From positions 62,001 through 126,000 of the forward strand of contig OENT01000249.1 in NCBI GenBank assembly GCA_900239685.1: a stretch of DNA of 64,000 nt. The letters are read 5' to 3'. Shown in pieces: positions 63,201 to 64,000 of the stretch. This DNA is from Rotaria macrura. Taxonomy: Eukaryota; Rotifera; Eurotatoria; Philodinida; Philodinidae. The translations under genes were made by a program, and so were the position numbers. A model generated the notes under the pieces. The model did no database searches. It was not told where the DNA came from and worked only from the letters and a program-made list of their open reading frames with translations. How positions within the stretch are numbered: the first letter of the stretch is position 1; every line of letters begins with the position of its first letter.

Positions 63201-64000
63201 AAAATTGATCGAGGCATAAATTAGAAATATCAATGAATTCGAATAGAATATACATTTAGAAAGTTCCCTCAGCCTATGCATTTCTTAAGATGTTTAAATC
63301 TTATTAGGATAGTTAAGTACCGTTTGTCTAACAGAGCACTTAATTCATCCGTTGATGGTATTGCTTCTTGAATGGTATCATTCGATGGTATTGCTTGAGG
63401 TTTTTGTACGATTGCTTTTGTTGTTGATTCGATGGAATTATTCTTTCGTAGAACTTCCTCTTGAATTTGTTGTAATCGTTTAATAGCTTGACATTCTTCG
63501 TCATTAATTAAAGATGTTGATCCATTGGGTTTTTTAACTATTTCGTGTTGTTGTTCTTCCTCATCGGTTGTTTGATCATCAAATTTAATTATAATTGGAT
63601 TCGATTGCACAAGTTCAACATCAGTTTCATGCTTAAGAAGAAAACAAGAGAAAGAAATCTAAGATTTCAAATCCTATAGAAATACATACTACGCGAACAA
63701 TTTTATTTCGTGTTTGAATAATCGGTTGTGTAGTTCGATTAGAAGACATTGTTTCAATTTTATTAGTTACATTTGTGGATGAAACATTTGCTTTTACACA
63801 TTTATAACGTTGATTAATGCTGTATTGTATTTTTTGTAATACTTCAGTTGGTTTATTTATAACGACAGCAGTTGGATTTACATTTGTTGTTGGTATAATT
63901 GTAACGATACGTTCAGGCTCTATATCAGTTTTTTCAATTATCGTAACTTTACGTTTATTCGATAATGTACGTAGAAGTTCTTCACGTAATAAACGTTCTT
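54242..64000 (-). CDS. ZFC3H1: ZFC3H1-like protein, 5' end beyond window
   Basis: 23 exons join in phase over about 1000 residues: 64000-63690, 63631-63321, 61289-61115, 61057-60977, 60920-60840, 60774-60673, 60607-60564, 60491-60369, 59519-59443, 59394-59296, 59227-59120, 58907-58738, 56887-56720, 56665-56525, 56435-56275, 56214-56103, 56027-55971, 55912-55818, 55724-55635, 55579-55370, 55311-55189, 55129-55087, 54367-54242. Order: disordered region with FDDQTTDEEEQQ, coiled coil (ERLEEQLLTKKNQITNNNAL), then the zf-C3H1 zinc finger CPYELQGSCKAQHCIYQH (C-x7-C-x4-C-x3-H) split by an intron after CIY, then HAT/TPR-like helices (GLESQRTNAQLWCLYLEF, AALKNAQSYDLFWTI) to the end. ZFC3H1 with MTR4 forms the PAXT connection that sends polyadenylated nuclear RNA to the exosome. 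Ends of exons 17 and 18 are the least sure. The start lies off the right edge. Confidence 0.82.
56888..58737. other. 1.85-kb intron of the ZFC3H1-like gene
   Basis: It separates AALKNAQSYDLFWT from IFYLCTNDIEDLIPIYLTYI, which are contiguous in the HAT region of the family. No inverted repeats or coding frame recognised within it. Confidence 0.55.
61803..62643. mobile_element. TTAA-flanked inverted-repeat element in a ZFC3H1 intron
   Basis: The 841-bp segment is bounded by TTAA on both sides. Inverted ends: left ggcccccacccccctc...agtcgattttcgtcaa, right ttgacgaaaatcgact...aggggggagggc. A second nested stem inside pairs cgatagagcatgcaaagacg (about 62252) with cgtctttgcatgcactatcg (about 62420-62440), extended by agttgaaggcaaaa-type flanks. 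No transposase. TTAA is the target site of piggyBac-like elements, so a non-autonomous piggyBac-type MITE is plausible; TTAA could also be part of the repeat itself. Confidence 0.72.

Noticed and set aside
1..64000. CRISPR arrays, bacterial operons, prophage or phage genes
   Set aside because: No regularly spaced repeats, no Shine-Dalgarno-led gene clusters; genes are spliced and of animal type.

Overview
The window looks like nuclear DNA of an invertebrate animal, most likely a bdelloid rotifer. The evidence is AT-rich sequence, many GT-AG introns of about 50-120 nt beside a few of 0.6-3.5 kb, single-copy animal genes (DGAT1, ZFC3H1, an amidated neuropeptide precursor), and families that are expanded or exotic in rotifers (Hint, LysM, DUF4419, DUF229, AIG1 GTPase, WRKY19-type zinc fingers). 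The genus is inference; no database search was possible. One ambiguous base (N at 35805) shows this is assembled sequence. Gene models were built by joining open frames at GT/AG sites and keeping only joins that preserve phase.

Left part (1-31 kb) is gene-poor. It holds a membrane-anchored, threonine-rich protein ending in a hedgehog-type Hint domain (+, 1.2-3.6 kb), a LysM exon (-, 5.5 kb), a six-exon gene starting with a WRKY19-type zinc finger and containing a 3.5-kb intron (-, 6.1-11.2 kb), a dead hAT transposase tail (-, 12.4-12.7 kb), a DUF4419 gene cut by an in-frame stop (-, 16.3-17.2 kb), an intronless alpha/beta hydrolase with a complete triad (-, 18.6-19.5 kb), and the most striking gene: a caspase-like peptidase fused to an AIG1/GIMAP-type GTPase (-, 23.1-26.4 kb), in frame except for one shift in a T7 run. 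Two fold-back elements follow at 28.7-29.1 kb and 29.5-29.8 kb; the second is packed with CGTATACGG-like palindromes.

Right part (31-64 kb) is denser and more conserved. It holds a possible permuted papain-like (LRAT/PPPDE-like) protein (+, 31.7 kb), two small secreted proteins (+, 34.2 and 35.8-36.7 kb), a four-exon type II membrane DUF229 protein of the alkaline-phosphatase fold (-, 38.5-45.0 kb) with a terminal-inverted-repeat element in each of its two large introns, an RFamide/RLamide neuropeptide precursor (-, 48.4-49.0 kb), tRNA-Thr(UGU) (49.3 kb), DGAT1 (+, 51.6-53.2 kb), and 23 exons of a ZFC3H1 homologue (-, 54.2 kb to beyond the right edge) with a TTAA-flanked inverted-repeat element in an intron.

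The genes do not form a pathway. They combine lipid metabolism (DGAT1), RNA surveillance (ZFC3H1), neuropeptide signalling, secreted or membrane proteins, and a candidate cell-death/innate-immunity effector. Non-autonomous inverted-repeat elements are repeatedly found inside introns.
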